Shown here in pieces: positions 54,792 through 63,415 of a stretch of DNA of 64,000 nt. The DNA is from CAVSJA01 sp963728145. GTDB taxonomy: Bacteria > Bacteroidota > Bacteroidia > Chitinophagales > Chitinophagaceae. Each line of letters opens with the position of its first letter. Position 1 is the stretch's first letter. Made by a program: the position numbers and the translations under genes. Where the stretch lies: the NCBI GenBank assembly GCA_963728145.1, contig CAVSJA010000001.1, forward strand, positions 434,001 through 498,000, given 5' to 3'. The notes below the pieces were generated by a model. That model ran no database searches and was not told the DNA's origin. It worked only from the letters and a program-made list of their open reading frames with translations.

Positions 54792-57212
54792 ATGGACTAT
54801 ATTGGCGAACATCTGTTGCCCGGCCAGATCGGACAAATTTTATTGGTTCTTTCCTTAGTAGCCTCTCTTGTGGCATGCATTGCTTATGCCAAATCCACGA
54901 ATGCGAAACTAGAGTCAGAAGCGTTGAGCTGGAAAAAATTTGCCCGCATAGCATTTTTTGTGGATGCTTTTGCAGTGTTGGCCATTTTCGCAATCATCTA
55001 CCTTATCATCTCCCGCCATTATTTTGAATATTATTATGCCTGGAACCATAGCGACAAATCCCTTGCTCCAAAATATTTATTGAGCAGTATCTGGGAAGGA
55101 CAGGAAGGAAGCTTTCTCCTCTGGGCGTTCTGGCATGGAATACTTGGAATAATCTTGATTAAGACTTCAAAGAAATGGGAAGCCCCAGTTATGACTGTTG
55201 TCAGCTTCGCCCAATTCTGTCTCGCCAGCATGCTGATCGGTCTATATGTTTTTGATTTGAAGATTGGAAGCAATCCATTCCTGCTTACTCGCCAGATATT
55301 TTCTGAACAACCATTCTTTGAAAGTGCAAACTATCTTGCCAATCCAAAAATGCAGGATGGAAATGGATTAAATCAATTGTTACAGAACTACTGGATGGTT
55401 ATACATCCACCGGTTCTCTTCCTGGGCTTTGCTTCAACCATCGTTCCTTTTGCTTACGCAATGGCTGGACTCTGGAAGAAAGATTACGGAGGATGGGTGA
55501 AGCAGGCACTTCCATTTTCACTTTTCTCAGTGGCAATACTTGGATTGGGAATCATGATGGGAGGGAAGTGGGCTTATGAATCTTTGAATTTTGGAGGTTA
55601 TTGGGCCTGGGACCCTGTTGAAAATGCTTCATTGGTTCCCTGGCTGATCCTGATAGCTGGATTGCATACACAAGTAATTTATAATTCAACCGGGCATTCC
55701 CTTCGCGCGACTTATTTCTTCTATATCGTTTCCTATTTACTCATCTTATATTCGACCTATTTAACAAGAAGCGGAGACCTGCAGGATACATCCGTTCATG
55801 CTTTCGTTACTTCGGGAATGAACTGGCAGCTGAGAGCATTTGTTTTTGTTTTTCTTGCTCCTTCAATATTTCTCTTTATAAAGAATTATAAAAAGATCCC
55901 GCATATTAAAAAAGAAGAAAACACCTGGTCGAGGGAGTTTTGGATGTTTATTGGTTCATTGGTATTCTTCTTATCTGCCCTGGCCATTATAATTCCAACT
56001 TCATACCCTCTGATCAACAAAGTTTTTGGAACAAACCTTGCGATTGGTGACGAGCCTGAATTTGCATACAATAGAATACAAATTTTCATTGCGATCATCA
56101 TCGGCTTGTTAACTGCGATCGGACAATACCTGCGTTACAAAAACACTGACAGAATTTCGTTCGCTAAGAAGATCCTCTTTCCAACAGTCATAGCATTGGC
56201 AATTTCTCTTGCAATTAGTGTCTGGGGAAATATCAACTACAATAAGTTTGGAATTGGATTTCTTATCGCCATTCACATTGCACTCTTCGCTGCCATATAT
56301 TCTGTTGTTGCAAATGCGGGATACATCTGGCTTGGATTGAGGGGAAAATTAAAAGCTGCAGGTGCATCTGTTGCGCATTTGGGTTTTGGTTTGATGCTTG
56401 TTGGCATCCTTCTTTCTTCCTCGAAAAAAGAAGTGCTTTCGATCAATCGTTTCAATCCCCTGAACTTTGGCACTGAAAGCACGGAGAAAGGAGAGGAGAA
56501 CCTTACAATGTTCCTTGGCGAAAGAGTGGATATGGGTAAATACTGGGCAACCTATGTAAAGGACTCAACCGCTCAAAATGGTAAAATGATTTATTTCCAT
56601 ATTGAAATGGAAAGCAAGGATGGAAAGGAAAAGTTCAACCTATTCCCGGATTTGATCAGGAATACCAAGGGACAGGAACAATTTTCCAATAATCCAGATG
56701 CAAAGCATTACTGGAACAGGGATATTTTCAGCTATATCAGTTATGCAGATAAACTTGCGAATGATACCGATACTACTCAATTCAGGAATACAGCTGTAGC
56801 TGTTGGAGACACGGTATTCTATTCGGCAGGATACATTGTCCTGAATGCGGTAAAATTGAATCCTCCGAACAGGCGGGCACAATTCACCGAAAAAGATACT
56901 GCGGTATTGGCTAACATGACTGTAATTACAAATGCGAATCAAAAATTCAATGTAGAGCCATATTTCTATTTCCGTGGACGAAATGTCTACTATATGCCGG
57001 ATACCGTTGCCTCGCAAGGCCTGGCAATCTCCATCAACAAAATGGTAGATAAAAAATTTGAAATAGGTGTAAAGGAGTCTTCCAAGTTGGCCAGGTTTGT
57101 GGCTTTAAAAGTGCTGAAATTCCCTTTTATCAACCTGGTCTGGATCGGAATAGTCGTGATGCTCCTCGGATTCGTGATGAGTATCTTCCGGAGGGTCAGT
57201 CTATTAAGATAA
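54792..57212 (+). CDS. ccmF: CcmF-like cytochrome c heme lyase
   Basis: Large membrane protein joining heme to apocytochrome c. The tryptophan-rich heme-handling site is GGYWAWDPVENASLVPW, preceded by QNYWMVIHPPVLFLGF with conserved His. About 15 helices, with a periplasmic C-terminal domain (about 590-780) before the last helix. 806 residues, as in Bacteroidota CcsA/CcmF proteins. It is paired with ccmE; other ccm genes are not in the window. Confidence 0.9.
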   Translation: MDYIGEHLLPGQIGQILLVLSLVASLVACIAYAKSTNAKLESEALSWKKFARIAFFVDAFAVLAIFAIIYLIISRHYFEYYYAWNHSDKSLAPKYLLSSIWEGQEGSFLLWAFWHGILGIILIKTSKKWEAPVMTVVSFAQFCLASMLIGLYVFDLKIGSNPFLLTRQIFSEQPFFESANYLANPKMQDGNGLNQLLQNYWMVIHPPVLFLGFASTIVPFAYAMAGLWKKDYGGWVKQALPFSLFSVAILGLGIMMGGKWAYESLNFGGYWAWDPVENASLVPWLILIAGLHTQVIYNSTGHSLRATYFFYIVSYLLILYSTYLTRSGDLQDTSVHAFVTSGMNWQLRAFVFVFLAPSIFLFIKNYKKIPHIKKEENTWSREFWMFIGSLVFFLSALAIIIPTSYPLINKVFGTNLAIGDEPEFAYNRIQIFIAIIIGLLTAIGQYLRYKNTDRISFAKKILFPTVIALAISLAISVWGNINYNKFGIGFLIAIHIALFAAIYSVVANAGYIWLGLRGKLKAAGASVAHLGFGLMLVGILLSSSKKEVLSINRFNPLNFGTESTEKGEENLTMFLGERVDMGKYWATYVKDSTAQNGKMIYFHIEMESKDGKEKFNLFPDLIRNTKGQEQFSNNPDAKHYWNRDIFSYISYADKLANDTDTTQFRNTAVAVGDTVFYSAGYIVLNAVKLNPPNRRAQFTEKDTAVLANMTVITNANQKFNVEPYFYFRGRNVYYMPDTVASQGLAISINKMVDKKFEIGVKESSKLARFVALKVLKFPFINLVWIGIVVMLLGFVMSIFRRVSLLR

Positions 57213-57303
57213 AGTTATTTAATGCACAATTGCAGCGGCAAGGGTTACCATGATTGTCTATAGGGTATTAATTCTAAGGAATTCTTTGTATTTTAGATTG
57301 CCT

Positions 57304-57975
57304 ATGTGCCGATTCAGAAAATTGCTCCGACTGGCTTTTGTGATGATCGTATTGATTACGGCACAATCCTCCATTTCACAGATCAGAATCCCCGATTCCA
57401 TTTTTAAGAAAATACGCATGCCTGAGCTCGGCCCTAATGATACCATTCCTGTTCCTGCAGCCCTCTATGGGGGAAATGAAATTATTCCTGCTGAACATCT
57501 CGAATGGTACTATGTAACCAAACCATGGCCAAAGCATCTTGCAGAAAAGAGAAAAGAATGGACGCGATTAAGGAATGCTGTTTATGTAACTTATCCATAC
57601 GCAAAAAAGGCTGCTGTGATCATGAATGACATTAATGCGAAACTGGCCAATGTAACCAGCAGCAATGAGCGAAAAAAATATATCAAGACAAGGGAAGCAG
57701 AATTAAAAAAGGAATTCGCAGACCCACTGCAGGAATTATCAGTTTATCAGGGAAAGATCTTGATGAAACTGATCAACCGCCAAACCGGCAATAATTGCTA
57801 CGATATCATTAAAGAATACAAAGGCGGATTTACCGCACGCTTCTGGCAAACTATTGCCTACTTCTTCAATAGCAGTCTCAAACAGCCCTACGATGCATAC
57901 GGGGAGGATAGGATTATTGAAGAGATTGTGATGGAGGTGGAGAGAATGTATCGGATCAACCCCCCGAGCCCCTAA
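57304..57975 (+). CDS. DUF4294 domain protein, secreted
   Basis: Start placed at the ATG 57304 (MCRFRKLLRLAFVMIVLITA), which gives a signal peptide; the frame opens 18 codons earlier. The family motif IPAALYGGNEIIPAEHLEWYYV-like segment (PVPAALYGGNEIIPAEHLEW) and KTREAELKKEFADPLQ follow. A Bacteroidota-only family of unknown role. Its stop overlaps a hairpin. Confidence 0.85.
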   Translation: MCRFRKLLRLAFVMIVLITAQSSISQIRIPDSIFKKIRMPELGPNDTIPVPAALYGGNEIIPAEHLEWYYVTKPWPKHLAEKRKEWTRLRNAVYVTYPYAKKAAVIMNDINAKLANVTSSNERKKYIKTREAELKKEFADPLQELSVYQGKILMKLINRQTGNNCYDIIKEYKGGFTARFWQTIAYFFNSSLKQPYDAYGEDRIIEEIVMEVERMYRINPPSP

Positions 57976-58003
57976 CGCTTGCGCTAAAGCTTCAGCGGGT
58001 AGG
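57968..58003. terminator. Short palindrome between convergent genes
   Basis: CCCCTAACGCT pairs roughly with AGCGGGTAGGG, and an inner CGCTAAAGCTTCAGCG also folds. It contains the DUF4294 stop and ends 2 bases before the rfaE2 stop, so it may terminate both. No T-run. Confidence 0.5.
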
Positions 58004-58005
58004 GA

Positions 58006-58497
58006 TTAGAGTTTCGATATTTTTTCAACCAGCGCTGTAGTAGAGTGTCCTTTAATAATCGGATTAATTACAACTCGACCTCCTGCAGCAATTACTTCCC
58101 TCGCGCCTGCTATTTGTTCAACCGTGTAATCACCTCCTTTAACCAGGACATCAGGCATCAATTGTTTTATTAATTCGAGTGGAGTGTCTTCATCAAAGAT
58201 CACAACGCCATCAACCATCACTAATGATGCAAGCAACAGAGCTCGTGATTGCTCATCATTAACCGGTCTGCCTTCCCCTTTTAATTTTTTCGTAGAACTA
58301 TCGGAATTCAATCCTACAATGAGATAATCCGCTTCTTTTGCTGCCTGGCTTAAGGAATAGATATGTCCCCGGTGCAAAAGATCGAAACATCCGTTCGAGA
58401 ACGCAATGGTTTTTCCCTGCTCTTTCCAATCCTTTACTTTATTCACCGCATCGGAAATATTCAACACTCTTGATTCAATTTTATCAGGATTTCGCAT
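58006..58497 (-). CDS. rfaE2: D-glycero-beta-D-manno-heptose 1-phosphate adenylyltransferase
   Basis: Makes ADP-heptose for LPS core. The start at 58497 (MRNPDKIESR) fits the family; an upstream start would run into the neighbour. The nucleotidyltransferase motif FSNGCFDLLHRGHI and the substrate motif VNDEQSRALLLASL are present, with VVKGGDY-like LVKGGDY. It lacks the kinase half, so it is the stand-alone HldE C-terminal form. Its 5' end overlaps the upstream gene by 14 bases. Confidence 0.9.
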   Translation of the reverse strand: MRNPDKIESRVLNISDAVNKVKDWKEQGKTIAFSNGCFDLLHRGHIYSLSQAAKEADYLIVGLNSDSSTKKLKGEGRPVNDEQSRALLLASLVMVDGVVIFDEDTPLELIKQLMPDVLVKGGDYTVEQIAGAREVIAAGGRVVINPIIKGHSTTALVEKISKL

Positions 58498-59497
58498 ACT
58501 CGGGGGTTTTATTAAAGTAGGGAAACAACAGGAGGGCAACGAAACCACTCAATAACATTTGAAAGAATTGGACGACCCAAAGAATGCCGCCAAATGCAAG
58601 CCCGGTGCTTTCTGTCATTCCATAAAGCAGCAAAGTTTGTTGAACAAAAAACGGGTATACTCCCATACCGCCACCCGGTGTGGGCACAATCATCGCAATA
58701 CTTCCCGTAGTGAGAACAGATAGTGATTCCTTCCAACCCAGATCCGAGGTTTCCTGTAATGCAAACATGCCAAGTCTTACACTCAACAAATACATTGACC
58801 AAATAAAGATGGTATGAAAAAAGAACCATCCTTTATTTTTTATCCGTTTTACACTGATCAATCCTTCCCAAACTCCTTTGATGATAACTTTTATCCGCTG
58901 AATAAATTTCAAATGGGCATAACGGTCAAGCACAAACCAGATCAGCCCCAGGACGGCAAAGAGTACGACAAAGAATAAGATGATCCTGGTGGTTGTGAGT
59001 TGCTCTGCCCTGGATTGAAGAATTGAGGCAATGGTCTCTTTCAAATAAGCACCGATCGTGTCGACCTGCCAAAGAAAGGTGATTACTATAACCAACAACA
59101 AGCACAATACGTCAAATGCACGTTCCGCAACAATAGTCCCGATCAGTTTATCCGCTGGAACTTTTTCATACCGTGCAAGGAAAGTACATTTCAGAATTTC
59201 ACCCAAACGAGGAATGGCAAGGTTTGCCATGTATCCAATCAAAACAGCGAGGAATGCATTGGTTTGTTTGGGGCGATAACCCAGGGGCTCAATAAGAATT
59301 CTCCAGCGAATCGCGCGGCTATAGTGACTTACCAATAGTGAGATTACAACAGGAATGATTAACCAGTAATTTGCATTTGCCAATGATGCTTTAATCTCAC
59401 TCCAGTCGTCAATCTTTCGGATCGACCACCAAAATAAAAAGATCCCCAGACCCAGAAAGAAGATGTATTGAAGGAGGCTGATGACCTTTTTTTTCAT
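58484..59497 (-). CDS. Flippase-like membrane protein (lysylphosphatidylglycerol synthase TM family)
   Basis: 337-residue, about eight-helix inner-membrane protein. The family pattern is GLGIFLFWWSIRKIDD at the start, SHYSRAIRWRILIEPLGYRP and GYMANLAIPRLGEILKCTFLAR, then PTPGGGMGVYPFFVQQTLL near the end. Relatives act as lipid flippases or glycosyl-lipid enzymes. It lies between panD and rfaE2 on one strand, which hints at a role in envelope lipids. Confidence 0.87.
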   Translation of the reverse strand: MKKKVISLLQYIFFLGLGIFLFWWSIRKIDDWSEIKASLANANYWLIIPVVISLLVSHYSRAIRWRILIEPLGYRPKQTNAFLAVLIGYMANLAIPRLGEILKCTFLARYEKVPADKLIGTIVAERAFDVLCLLLVIVITFLWQVDTIGAYLKETIASILQSRAEQLTTTRIILFFVVLFAVLGLIWFVLDRYAHLKFIQRIKVIIKGVWEGLISVKRIKNKGWFFFHTIFIWSMYLLSVRLGMFALQETSDLGWKESLSVLTTGSIAMIVPTPGGGMGVYPFFVQQTLLLYGMTESTGLAFGGILWVVQFFQMLLSGFVALLLFPYFNKTPEYAKS

Positions 59498-59508
59498 ACT
59501 TGGAATGA

Positions 59509-59853
59509 TCAGAGTTTATTTCCTTCCCGCGGAAAAACGATCCAGGGTTTAAACTGTTTTGCTTTTTCGAATTCTATTGTAGCATATGAAAGAATGATCA
59601 CCACATCTCCAACTGCTCCCTGCCTTGCAGCAGGACCATTCAGGCAACAAACTCCCGAACCTCTTTTGCCCTTGATCAAATAGGTCTCAATACGCGATCC
59701 GTTGTTCACGTTCACGATCTGCACTTTTTCATGCTCGATCACATTTGCCGCATCCATCAGGTCCTCATCTAAGGTCAAACTTCCAACATAGTTAAGGTTT
59801 GCTTCCGTTATAACTGCCCTATGGATCTTTGACTTCAATACTTCTATTTCCAT
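59509..59853 (-). CDS. panD: Aspartate 1-decarboxylase
   Basis: Pyruvoyl enzyme that makes beta-alanine for coenzyme A. It is made as a precursor and cleaves itself at Gly-Ser; here the site is NYVGSLTLD (G24-S25), followed by NGSRIETYLIKG and the conserved CCLNGPAARQGAVGD. Length 114 is normal. panC lies next upstream, so two steps of pantothenate synthesis are together. Confidence 0.93.
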   Translation of the reverse strand: MEIEVLKSKIHRAVITEANLNYVGSLTLDEDLMDAANVIEHEKVQIVNVNNGSRIETYLIKGKRGSGVCCLNGPAARQGAVGDVVIILSYATIEFEKAKQFKPWIVFPREGNKL

Positions 59854-59892
59854 ACTACGTATTTGCTGAATATAAACGCTTGCAAGGTAAAA

Positions 59893-60073
59893 AGGTTGAC
59901 AGGGTTGACAAGGTTGACAAAGTTAACAGGTTGATAAGGAATTGAACAAGCCCCTGTTTATAATTCATATTTCATTCATACTTGATCAATATTCGATCGC
60001 CTTGTCAACCCATTCAACCTTGTCAACCTTGTCAACCTTGTCAACCTTGTCAACCTTATCAACCCCGTCAACC
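59893..60073. repeat. Inverted repeat with GGTTGACAA arms (family A, copy 3)
   Basis: Left arm 59893-59947 (GGTTGACAG, GGTTGACAA, AGTTAACAG, GGTTGATAA); right arm 60001-60073 with six or more CTTGTCAACC units. The right arm overlaps the panC stop codon (TGA at 60068-60070), so the stop is read from repeat sequence. Confidence 0.92.
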
Positions 60074-60913
60074 AAGCACCATATTATCAATCAGCCTTAC
60101 TTCGCCCTGAAATGCTGCGACGAGAGCTACTAGTTTTTGCTTACCGTCCCAGGATTTAACAATATTCAAATTATCCGCATCGGCAAGCTCAAGATAATCG
60201 ACCTTAAATTCTTTTTCCTCCAATATTTCTCTTGCTTTTGTCTTTAAAGCGGAAAGTTCGCCCGGTTTTATATTCTTCCTGATATATTGAAGCGATTCAG
60301 AAACTGCAGCGGCATTCTTCCTACCACTGGCGTCTAATCGAAGATTCCGGCTACTCATTGCAAGCCCATCTTTCTCCCGCACGGTTGGGATAGCAAAAAA
60401 TTTGATCGGTGCGTTCATTAGTGAGATCAATCGTTTTATCACCATGCATTGCTGGTAATCCTTTTGACCCATAAACAATTGATCCGGTGTTATGATTTCA
60501 AGTATTCGACGCATTACCTGGCAAACCCCCTGAAAATGTCCGGGTCTGAATTGGCCTTCAAGCAATTTTTCCAGTTGTCCCAGTTCATAGGTTTCAAGGT
60601 TCGATATACCCTTTGGATAAATGTCTTCGGCTTCAGGCAAAAAGAGGATATCATTTCCATTTTCTTCGAGAAGGTCTATATCTTTTTCCAGGGTTTTGGG
60701 ATATTTCTGGTAATCTTTTGGATCATTGAATTGGGTGGGGTTCACGAAAATGCTGCATATCACCAGTCCGCCAGCTTTCCGGGATTCCTGGATGAGGGTT
60801 ATATGTCCCTTATGCAGCGCACCCATGGTTGGCACAAGGTTGATCTTCACCCCTGACTTCTTTTTTATGGAGATATAATCCGACAAAAAACCTGGCTTTC
60901 TAACTATGATCAT
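60068..60913 (-). CDS. panC: Pantothenate synthetase
   Basis: Joins pantoate and beta-alanine to make pantothenate. The ATP motif is PTMGALHKGHITLI, with VNPTQFNDPKDY and the KMSKS-like MSSRN, and QGVCQVMRRI. Length 281 is normal. Its last codons and stop lie in the family A repeat. panD is downstream on the same strand. Confidence 0.94.
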   Translation of the reverse strand: MIIVRKPGFLSDYISIKKKSGVKINLVPTMGALHKGHITLIQESRKAGGLVICSIFVNPTQFNDPKDYQKYPKTLEKDIDLLEENGNDILFLPEAEDIYPKGISNLETYELGQLEKLLEGQFRPGHFQGVCQVMRRILEIITPDQLFMGQKDYQQCMVIKRLISLMNAPIKFFAIPTVREKDGLAMSSRNLRLDASGRKNAAAVSESLQYIRKNIKPGELSALKTKAREILEEKEFKVDYLELADADNLNIVKSWDGKQKLVALVAAFQGEVRLIDNMVLG

Positions 60914-60972
60914 CGAATTGAGTGTTAAAGGGCTGGAAACGCCTTCCCAACCAGTTTTCTAATAAAATACCT

Positions 60973-60980
60973 TACCTTTG
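60973..60980 (+). promoter_or_regulatory. Bacteroidota -7 element TACCTTTG
   Basis: Exact match to TAnnTTTG, 46 bases before the ATG at 61027; -33 element weak. Confidence 0.5.
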
Positions 60981-61026
60981 CAACCTCTTAAAAAATTGAC
61001 CGGGTTAACCACCAATTTTAATCGTA

Positions 61027-61842
61027 ATGCTGACAAAGAAAAGAATTTTATTTATTGCCAACGAAATGTCACCGTACCTGGAATTGACTGAGTTTTCTGA
61101 GATCGTGAACAGGTTGGCGATAAAAGCGAATGAAAACGGTTTTGAGGTACGCTGCATCATGCCCCGTTTTGGCATCATCAATGAAAGAAGGCATCGTCTT
61201 CATGAAGTGGTGCGCTTTCCGGGTATCAATGTATCAGTTGATAATGATGATTATCCCGCTTCAGATCAAAGTTGCTTCGCTTCCTAATGCACGCCTGCAG
61301 GTTTATTTTCTGGATAATGAGGACCTGTTCAAACGGAAGTTCATCTTTCAATGATGAACAGGAAAAATGGTTTGATGACAATGGTTTACGAACCGTTTTC
61401 TTTTGTAAAGGAGCACTGGAAACGGTAAAGAAATTTGGATGGCCTCCGGATATTATTCATTGCAGCGGATGGATGACAGGATTAATTCCCTTGTATCTGA
61501 AAACAGCTTATAAAAAGGAACCTGTATTCTGCACATAGCAAAGTTATTTATACAATTGGTCAACAACACTTCAAGGAAAAGCTCGGAAATAATTTTCTCA
61601 AGCTTGCGAATATTAATCCAAACATTAAGGAAAAGGATCTTGAACCTTTTAAGGAAGCAAATAATGTTGCGATGATGCGCGGTGGAGCAACCTATGCAGA
61701 TGCGGTGACTTTTGGTGCTGATAAAGTCGATAAGAAATTGGTTGACGAATTTGGAAAGGTTAGAGGTAAGAAAGTGCTCACCTTTAACGCAGAAAGTGAT
61801 TTAACAGACTATTTACAATTGTATGCCGACCTTGCCAAGTAA
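61027..61842 (+). pseudogene. Short glycogen-synthase-like protein (GT5 N-domain) with three +1 frame breaks
   Basis: Bacteroidota have an about 270-residue relative of the GT5 N-terminal half next to panC and DUF4270; this is that gene. Read piecewise: MLTKKRILFIANEMSPYLEL to PGINVSVDNDDYP (first frame), LQIKVASLPNARLQVYFLD to LFKRKFI (second), FNDEQEKWFDDNGLRTVFF to YKKEPVF (third), then AHSKVIYTIGQQHFKEKL to LQLYADLAK and the stop at 61840 (back in the first frame). Each change skips one base, near 61255-61258, 61346 and 61530, so three +1 steps restore the frame and the product is about 271 residues. Every segment keeps family sense. Decay, error or recoding cannot be told apart here. Confidence 0.85.
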
Positions 61843-61881
61843 CCAATAATCTAAACCCATTTAACTCATAACTTCCACTTC

Positions 61882-63342
61882 GTGAATCGGAAATATATTG
61901 CTTTTGTTACGGCTGTATCTGTTCTGTTTTTCTACACCCTATCCTGCAATAAGATTGATACTACAGATATCGGAAATGACCTCATCCCGGTTGTCGATAA
62001 TGTAAACACCTTTGATACTATTCTTGAAATAATCAGCGACAATCACCTTTTGCCGGATTCAACCCGGATTCGCGCCGTGGAAGATCATGCGCTGGGATTC
62101 ATTTCAAGTGATCCCATTTTCGGTAGAACTACAGCCACGATTTATGTAGACATGCGGCCAAGAGTTTACGGAGTAAGACCATTTGCTGAAAAGGATAGCC
62201 TGGTTGCAATAGATTCGGTCGTTCTTTCTTTTAAATACGAAGGAACTTATGGAGATACCAATTCGGTCGTACGCTTTAACGTGAATGAAATCGATCTGGA
62301 AGAAGACCAGAGCTTCAAGGATTCACTGATAGGTTATTATATCGGTCAACGCGATTTTGGAGTTGTTATCCCCCCATTGGCAGTGCATGATCAAAATTTC
62401 ACCAAACTGAATGACCTCGATTCGATGTACGAAGGGAGTGTGAAAACGCCAGTGAGAAATCAAATGCGTATCAGGCTTCCGAATTCTTTTGGACAACGAT
62501 TTTTTGATTACGATACCAGTGTTTACAAAAATGATTCCGCTTTCAGAACCAGGTTCATTGGATTCGCGATCATACCTGATTCAAACTTTGGTGCTCCGAA
62601 CGCACTTGCCTATATCAACCTCGTCGACCAGGACAATACTAAGTTGAGCTTTTACTACAGGGCGAAAAAAGTAGCAGGCGCAGGAAAGATCGATTCACTT
62701 GTTACTACTTTCACTTTCTCCAATAATGCTAACGCAAATATTATCAGGAGGAATTTTGTGGGGACAGAATTTGGAAACGCGGTAAGCAATGGACCCGCCA
62801 ATGAAGACAAATTGTACATGTATACTTCGCCCGGCTCGTATGCCAGCCTTAAGATCCCGGGCTTAAGTACATTGACCAATCGTGTAGTCCATCTCGCGCA
62901 AGTGATTGTTGACAAGCTTCCTAATACGGCTGGTGATGACAAATTCAAAACGCCGGATGTCTTGTTCCTGGATTGTATCGATACTTCAAACACGTTCAGA
63001 ACAATACCCACCGACTTTGTTTATTCAAATAGTTTCTACAATATCGAACGATTTGGGGGCTTCTATCGAAACCAGCAATATGTTTTCGATGTCTCCAGGT
63101 ATATACAGGGAATCGTAACCCGAAAGGATTCAATCTATACGCTGCGTGTTTATGCCCCATATAAAACCAATACTTCCGAGGTAAGGCCTGGTTTTGGGAT
63201 CATTACGCCAACATTACCATCTGAGAAGAGTGGCATGATCGTGAATCCACAAGTGGCCAATGGAAGGGCAGTAGTCGGAGGTGGAAATCATGTGGATGCT
63301 TCTAAGCGAATCCGGTTGAGAATTATTTACTCCAAACTTTGA
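61882..63342 (+). CDS. DUF4270 family lipoprotein
   Basis: 486 residues from a GTG start; the N-terminus has a lipobox (FFYTLSCNKI), so it is probably an outer-membrane lipoprotein. The family pattern follows: DIGNDLIPVVDNVNTFDT, DHALGFISSDPIFGRTTATIYVD and a beta-rich body. The family is typical of Bacteroidota and is often next to a short glycogen-synthase-like gene, as here. Function unknown. Confidence 0.9.
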   Translation: MNRKYIAFVTAVSVLFFYTLSCNKIDTTDIGNDLIPVVDNVNTFDTILEIISDNHLLPDSTRIRAVEDHALGFISSDPIFGRTTATIYVDMRPRVYGVRPFAEKDSLVAIDSVVLSFKYEGTYGDTNSVVRFNVNEIDLEEDQSFKDSLIGYYIGQRDFGVVIPPLAVHDQNFTKLNDLDSMYEGSVKTPVRNQMRIRLPNSFGQRFFDYDTSVYKNDSAFRTRFIGFAIIPDSNFGAPNALAYINLVDQDNTKLSFYYRAKKVAGAGKIDSLVTTFTFSNNANANIIRRNFVGTEFGNAVSNGPANEDKLYMYTSPGSYASLKIPGLSTLTNRVVHLAQVIVDKLPNTAGDDKFKTPDVLFLDCIDTSNTFRTIPTDFVYSNSFYNIERFGGFYRNQQYVFDVSRYIQGIVTRKDSIYTLRVYAPYKTNTSEVRPGFGIITPTLPSEKSGMIVNPQVANGRAVVGGGNHVDASKRIRLRIIYSKL

Positions 63343-63368
63343 TTTTGGGATAATGCCGTTTATCTTTG
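63338..63368 (+). promoter_or_regulatory. Bacteroidota promoter before metK (TTTG-N19-TATCTTTG)
   Basis: TTTG at 63338-63341 and TATCTTTG at 63361-63368 match the -33 and -7 elements with a spacer of 19 bases. Transcription should start near 63374, about 40 bases before the metK ATG. It begins inside the last codons of the DUF4270 gene. Confidence 0.8.
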
Positions 63369-63415
63369 CGCCTGAAAAATCTTTCCTTCACACAGTAAAT
63401 TCAAATTGATTTAAA

